Shown here one piece after another: positions 31,649 through 33,785 of a stretch of DNA of 33,785 bases. The translations under genes were made by a program, and so were the position numbers. The notes under the pieces were generated by a model. That model worked only from the letters and a program-made list of their open reading frames with translations, was not told where the DNA came from and did not search any database. Source of the stretch: a bacterium (GTDB lineage: Bacteria > Hydrothermota > Tepidihabitantia > B3-TA06). The stretch covers positions 1-33,785 of the forward strand of contig JAAYVC010000011.1 of the NCBI GenBank assembly GCA_012517375.1, read 5' to 3'. Positions within the stretch are counted from its first letter, which is position 1; each line of letters starts with the position of its first letter.

Positions 31649-32016
31649 CCCCGCCCGCAACACGCCGACCTGAACACGCACGCCCTACAGGATTGGGGGT
31701 TTGGATAATAGGGCGGAAGCGGATGTCATTGCGGGGAAGCATCGCGCGGCAGAAGCCTCCGAAGTGCGAACATAGCGAGCTATCGCATAGCGCCGCGTGA
31801 ATGAGACCCTCACGTCGCATAACCTTTACGCTTGTCGAACGAAGTTCGACCCCTGCGGCTTCCAGCCGCTGCCTCCGGGTGACAGCTCAGTTGTCATTCT
31901 AAGGACGCGTCAAGCGTCCGTGAGTCCGAAGGGCGACTATTCTCCGAAGAGAATTTCGCTTGCAGAACAATCTCCTGCAACGCTTGACAATGTAAGAGCA
32001 CTGTATATTATGTCTT
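31649..32016 (+). repeat. Palindrome-rich intergenic repeat region
   Basis: This 368-bp stretch has no gene. It holds a run of perfect small inverted repeats: CGCCCTA/TAGGGCG (31681-31687, 31709-31715), CGCGGC/GCCGCG (31745-31750, 31792-31797), GTCGAAC/GTTCGAC (31834-31850), GCGGCT/AGCCGC (31855-31869), TGACA/TGTCA (31880-31896), GGACGC/GCGTCC (31903-31919), ATTCTC/GAGAAT (31939-31954) and TTGCAG/CTGCAA (31960-31980). The openings TGTCATTGCGG (31724) and TGTCATTCTAAGG (31892) look like two degenerate members of a dispersed repeat family common in intergenic DNA. The end of the array runs into the methyltransferase promoter. Confidence 0.65.
31984..32011 (+). promoter_or_regulatory. Promoter giving a leaderless mRNA for the methyltransferase gene
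   Basis: TTGACA (31984-31989), 16-bp spacer and TATTAT (32006-32011), five bases before the ATG at 32017. There is no SD. Confidence 0.72.
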
Positions 32017-33528
32017 ATGGGTGACTGGCGCAACCAGCTTTACTTCGGCGACAACCTCGACGTTTTGCGAAACAAGATTTCCGATGAATCCGTTGACCTC
32101 ATTTACCTCGACCCGCCGTTCAACTCGAAGGCCGACTACAACGTGCTGTTCAAGGAGGTTGACGGTACGCCTTCAGCGGCGCAGATTCACGCGTTTACCG
32201 ATTTCTGGCACTGGGACGAGGTTGCGGCGCGCACGTTTCACGAGCTTGTGGAGAGCGGCGATGCGCCGCCCGCCTTGGTTGAGTTGTTGCAGGGTTTTGC
32301 GCGGTTCCTTGGTCACAACGACATGCTGGCGTATCTGGTGATGATGGCTCCAAGACTGGTCGAGTTGAGACGTGTCTTAAAGCCGACAGGAAGCATCTAC
32401 CTGCACTGCGACCCCACGGCTGGTCGTTATCTCAATGTCCTTATGGATGCCATCTTTGGAAATAAGAATTTTCGCAACGAAATTATTTGGCATTACAAGA
32501 GATGGCCTGCAAAACAAAAAAATTTCCAGAGGATGCACGATACGCTCCTGTTTTACTCAAAAACTTACAGTCAAAATACTTTCAATATTGTCTTAGAAGA
32601 TTTGTCACCTGGGACATTAAAAAGGTGGCGAGGGAAGAAAAGTAAGGTAGAGTTTGAAGGCGATGTAAGACTTGTCACTAAGATGACTGATGAAGATTCT
32701 CCAGGTCGTCCAGCGGATGATGTATGGGACATACCTGTTGTTAATTCTCAAGCAAGGGAACGACTTGGATACCCGACCCAAAAACCTCAAGAACTACTTG
32801 AACGCATCGTGCAGGCATCCTCCAACGAAGGCGACGTTGTACTTGACCCGTTCTGCGGGTGTGGAACCACAATTGCCGCCGCGCAGGCGCTGGGCCGCCG
32901 CTGGATTGGCATTGACGTTACCTACCTTGCCATAAACCTCATCAAGAACCGGCTCGCCGACCACTTTGCAGACGAAGTGTCCTACGAGGTGCACGGCATA
33001 CCTATGGACTGGGAGTCTGCCCGAGAGCTAGCCCAACGAACTGACATGCCGCGCAAGGAGTTCGAGATTTGGGCGCTCTCGCTCGTCTCCGCCCGACCCA
33101 AGGGTGATCTGACTCGCAAGGGGGGAGGGGATAAGGGCATTGACGGCGTCCGCTACTTTATTGACGGAAAGGAACGCTCGCCCCACGCGGTCATCGTTCA
33201 GGTCAAGAGCGACGCAAAGCCGAAGACCGCCTACGTCCGCGACCTCGTAGGCACAATGGAGCGAGAGAAGGCCGTAATGGGCGCGCTCATCCTGCTCTAC
33301 CCGCCGACCGACCGCTCGGAGATTAAGGCTGAGGCGGCGTCGGCAGGGTTCTTCCACTCGCAGATAATGAACAAGGACTACCCCAGGGTTCAGGCGCTTA
33401 CGGTCGAGGGTTTGCTCAACCGCACCGAGCGGCTCGAACTGCCGCAGGTTGCGCCGGACGACATCACCTTCAAGAAGGCCGAAAAGATTCCCAAGGACAA
33501 GAACAAGCAGAAGACGCTTGACGTTTGA
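32017..33528 (+). CDS. DNA methyltransferase fused to Mrr-like endonuclease domain
   Basis: The 503-residue protein is an amino-methyltransferase (N6-adenine or N4-cytosine) with the catalytic motif first, LDPPFNSK (31-38), and the AdoMet motif later, VLDPFCGCGTT (275-285), the order of the beta class. After about 335 a PD-(D/E)xK-type domain follows: E350, GGGDKGIDG with D376, and VIVQVKSD with Q395-x-K397, close to Mrr_cat domains. A single chain could thus both methylate and cut DNA. No separate endonuclease or specificity gene is near. Residues about 148-228, where the target-recognition region should lie, are encoded by DNA of about 36% GC against 58-68% in flanking parts. The gene is leaderless and lies between repeat clusters, which suggests transfer. 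Confidence 0.85.
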   Translation: MGDWRNQLYFGDNLDVLRNKISDESVDLIYLDPPFNSKADYNVLFKEVDGTPSAAQIHAFTDFWHWDEVAARTFHELVESGDAPPALVELLQGFARFLGHNDMLAYLVMMAPRLVELRRVLKPTGSIYLHCDPTAGRYLNVLMDAIFGNKNFRNEIIWHYKRWPAKQKNFQRMHDTLLFYSKTYSQNTFNIVLEDLSPGTLKRWRGKKSKVEFEGDVRLVTKMTDEDSPGRPADDVWDIPVVNSQARERLGYPTQKPQELLERIVQASSNEGDVVLDPFCGCGTTIAAAQALGRRWIGIDVTYLAINLIKNRLADHFADEVSYEVHGIPMDWESARELAQRTDMPRKEFEIWALSLVSARPKGDLTRKGGGDKGIDGVRYFIDGKERSPHAVIVQVKSDAKPKTAYVRDLVGTMEREKAVMGALILLYPPTDRSEIKAEAASAGFFHSQIMNKDYPRVQALTVEGLLNRTERLELPQVAPDDITFKKAEKIPKDKNKQKTLDV

Positions 33529-33545
33529 TTCCCCTCACCCCAGCC

Positions 33546-33593
33546 CCTCCCCCAAAGGGGGAGGAGGCAATTTTCCTCTCCCTGTGGGAGAGG
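33546..33593. repeat. Two C-rich/G-rich hairpins after the methyltransferase
   Basis: CCTCCCCC/GGGGGAGG with an AAA loop (33546-33564) and CCTCTCCC/GGGAGAGG with a TGT loop (33575-33593). The first is followed by GGCAATTTT, so it could serve as the gene's terminator. Hairpins of this C-rich, then G-rich type are common dispersed intergenic repeats. Confidence 0.6.
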
Positions 33594-33650
33594 AGTAGAG
33601 GTGATGGTGAAGTTAGAAAAGATTACAAAGACAAAAAAGAAGCAAGCGAC

Positions 33651-33785
33651 CGAAGCAATCGCCTAAGACCCCACCTTGTGCTTCCTTGAAGCGAAATCCT
33701 CACCCCACAAGGGGGGGAGGGGGATATCAGAGGCATTCACTCCGTGAATAGATTGCTTCGTTTTCCCGGGGAAAGCCTCGCAAAG
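33651..33785. repeat. Inverted dispersed-repeat fragments at the window end
   Basis: CGAAGCAATC at 33651-33660 recurs inverted as GATTGCTTCG at 33751-33760. Between and beyond lie ATTCAC/GTGAAT (33735-33749) and a C/G-rich tract (33700-33723). Read on the minus strand the end begins CTTTGCGAGGC, similar to the TGTCATTGCGG opening at 31724. No gene is evident in 33529-33785. Confidence 0.55.

Noticed and set aside
31834-31980. Hairpin array considered as a CRISPR array, attC-type sites or a retron RNA
   Set aside because: The stems differ in sequence and spacing, and there is no cas gene, integrase or reverse transcriptase nearby.
33604-33666. A 20-codon Lys-rich ORF after the methyltransferase gene
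   Set aside because: It lies inside repeat sequence, ends in the CGAAGCAATC repeat, and has no convincing SD spacing.
1-33785. tRNA, rRNA or prophage genes
   Set aside because: I scanned the intergenic stretches and saw no cloverleaf-like tRNA, rRNA segment or phage structural gene.

Overview
The window looks like a chromosomal segment from an uncultured Gram-negative bacterium, probably of the FCB superphylum or a neighbouring candidate phylum of the WOR-3 type (inference; no rRNA or marker tree is available here). The evidence is four secreted proteins ending in Por/T9SS type A-like sorting tails, two predicted outer-membrane beta-barrels, several lipoproteins, and no phage or plasmid genes. 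Most genes carry a clear AGGAGG-type Shine-Dalgarno (SD) sequence. Housekeeping promoters are easy to see as TTGACA, a 16-17 bp spacer, then TATAAT-like. At least three genes have that promoter so close to the ATG that the mRNA should be leaderless.

Layout. (1) 1-10208, mostly minus strand: an envelope block with small lipoproteins, a DUF6029-like beta-barrel, and five extracytoplasmic thioredoxin-fold proteins in a row (one TlpA/ResA-like, one lipoprotein and three Omp28-like proteins with sorting tails). A small stand-alone class III nucleotide cyclase is on the plus strand. (2) 10436-18974, plus strand: hpf, hprK and a mannose-type EIIA (the regulatory PTS arrangement, without HPr or EI here), two tandem long-chain acyl-CoA synthetase paralogues, a large periplasmic TPR protein, and an RluB/RsuA-type pseudouridine synthase. 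(3) 18839-25126, minus strand: hup, mtnA and a beta-barrel gene; then purD, purE, a cation diffusion facilitator and a TsaC/Sua5 to YwlE-like phosphatase fusion, the last four packed as one operon. (4) 25162-30676, minus strand: a fibronectin-type lipoprotein, and an ABC operon (ATPase, unknown 78-residue protein, ABC-2 permease, ABC-F protein) behind a very structured leader of about 340 nt that contains a 27-codon ORF and a terminator. (5) 30775-33785, plus strand: one more sorting-tail protein, then a methyltransferase-endonuclease fusion gene bracketed by palindrome-rich repeats.

How the parts fit. The thioredoxin-fold block suggests dedicated disulfide or redox chemistry at the cell surface. 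The ABC operon looks like an export or ribosome-protection unit under attenuation control. The terminal gene looks like a mobile single-chain restriction-modification enzyme whose specificity segment has been replaced.

The strongest candidates for something undescribed are the attenuator-like leader with its tiny ORF (30303-30676), the mosaic methyltransferase-endonuclease (32017-33528), the surface thioredoxin cluster (4043-10208) and the recurrent leaderless promoters.
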